A stretch of 5,028 nucleotides of DNA, from assembly GCA_020859965.1 (NCBI GenBank), contig JAJBVF010000195.1, forward strand, positions 1 to 5,028, written 5' to 3'. A program made the translations under genes and the position numbers. The notes beneath the pieces are model-generated. The model was given only the letters and a program-made list of their open reading frames with translations, was not told where the DNA came from and searched no databases. Numbering within the stretch: the stretch's first letter is position 1; each line of letters opens with the position of its first letter. This DNA is from Clostridiales bacterium (GTDB lineage Bacteria > Bacillota > Clostridia > Lachnospirales > Lachnospiraceae). This document shows positions 4,267 to 5,028 of this stretch, in pieces.

Positions 4267-5028
4267 ATGAGTGATATGATCCGCGTAGTGGTGGATGCCA
4301 TGGGAGGCGATAACGCACCTGGCGAACTTGTCAAAGGCGCGGTACAGGCAGTGCAGGGACGTGAGAATATCAGCGTGATTCTCACTGGCAAAAAGGATGC
4401 GATTGAATCTGAGCTTGCCAGATACAGCTATCCGAAGGATCGGGTAGAAATTGTTCCATGTGAAGAGGTGATCGAGACGGCGGAGCCACCGGTGAATGCT
4501 GTCCGTACAAAGAAGAATTCGTCTCTTGTCGTCGGTCTGCAGATGGTGAAAAAGGGCGAAGCGGATGCAATCGTTTCCGCAGGAAATTCCGGCGCAATCC
4601 TGGTCGGCGGTCAGGCAATCGTGGGAAGGATCAAAGGAATTGAGCGTCCTGCGCTGGCTCCTCTGATCCCGACGGAAAAAGGAGTTTCTCTTCTGATTGA
4701 CTGCGGCGCAAATGTAGACGCCCGGGCTTCCCATCTGGTTCAGTTTGCAAGGATGGGCTCAATCTACATGGAGCATGTACTTGGTGTAAAGTCTCCAAGT
4801 GTTGGTCTTGTCAATATCGGCGCAGAGGAAGAGAAGGGAAATGCACTGGTGAAAGAGACATTTCCGCTTCTGAAGGGTTGCACGGATATTCATTTTACGG
4901 GAAGCGTAGAAGCCAGGGATATTCCATCCGGTGTGTGTGATGTCATCGTCTGTGAGGCATTTATCGGAAATGTCATACTTAAGCTTTATGAAGGACTGGG
5001 TGCGACGCTGATGCGAAAGGTTAAGGGC
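4267..5028 (+). CDS. plsX: Phosphate acyltransferase PlsX (5' part, runs off the window)
   Basis: PlsX converts acyl-ACP and phosphate to acyl-phosphate, the donor used by PlsY to make lysophosphatidic acid, so it starts phospholipid synthesis at the inner face of the membrane. The window holds 254 residues of a family usually about 330-340 long. The right edge cuts the gene, and no frameshift is seen. Family landmarks present are VVVDAMGGDNAPGE at residues 7-20, ADAIVSAGNSGAIL (99-112), LLIDCGANVDAR (142-153), VGLVNIGAEEEKGN (179-192) and the glycine-rich FIGNVILKLYEG (232-243). GGAGG at 4253-4257, 9 nt before the ATG, supports this start over the in-frame ATG at 4276. In related genomes acpP, rnc and smc often follow, but these would lie outside the window. 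A terminator and a candidate promoter separate it from rpmF, so it is probably its own unit. Confidence 0.97.
   Translation, partial: MSDMIRVVVDAMGGDNAPGELVKGAVQAVQGRENISVILTGKKDAIESELARYSYPKDRVEIVPCEEVIETAEPPVNAVRTKKNSSLVVGLQMVKKGEADAIVSAGNSGAILVGGQAIVGRIKGIERPALAPLIPTEKGVSLLIDCGANVDARASHLVQFARMGSIYMEHVLGVKSPSVGLVNIGAEEEKGNALVKETFPLLKGCTDIHFTGSVEARDIPSGVCDVIVCEAFIGNVILKLYEGLGATLMRKVKG

Noticed and set aside
4246..4734. 162-codon minus-strand frame opposite plsX
   Set aside because: It covers conserved PlsX motifs on the other strand and has no protein features of its own.

Overview
The window reads as chromosomal DNA from a Gram-positive, anaerobic Clostridia-type Firmicute, most likely Lachnospiraceae. 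This rests on the order ackA - DUF177 - rpmF - plsX, strong AGGAGG-type ribosome binding sites, an L32 protein starting MSICPKNK with four zinc-ribbon cysteines, and secreted proteins with YG-rich wall-binding repeats. Genus and species cannot be set from the sequence alone. All supported genes lie on the + strand.

Left part (1-1679): two tandem genes 24 bp apart encode exported transglutaminase-fold proteins, each with a visible Cys-His-Asp triad. The first is a short, basic, stand-alone domain. The second carries a block of glucan/choline-binding-type aromatic repeats before the catalytic domain, so it is probably held at the cell wall.

Middle (1680-3074): a spacer with a TTGTGG-17-TATAAT promoter and a leader of about 105 nt containing small hairpins leads to a full-length acetate kinase gene (ackA). 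The usual partner pta is not next to it on the left.

Gap after ackA (3075-3365): this is the least ordinary part of the window. A 27-bp direct repeat (25/27 identical, 202 bp apart) brackets a run of inverted repeats. These can fold into a four-helix branched structure, or alternatively into a very strong 17-bp hairpin that uses the second repeat copy. It is followed by a fully consensus promoter (TTGACA-17-TATAAT).

Right part (3384-5028): that promoter drives the DUF177 (YceD/YlbN family) gene, best started at a TTG codon, and rpmF (ribosomal protein L32), coupled by a 3-nt gap. A clear intrinsic terminator ends this unit. plsX (phosphate acyltransferase, start of phospholipid synthesis) then begins from its own likely promoter and runs off the right edge. 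The arrangement links ribosome biogenesis (DUF177, L32) with membrane lipid synthesis (PlsX), with acetate/ATP metabolism (AckA) just upstream as a separate transcription unit.
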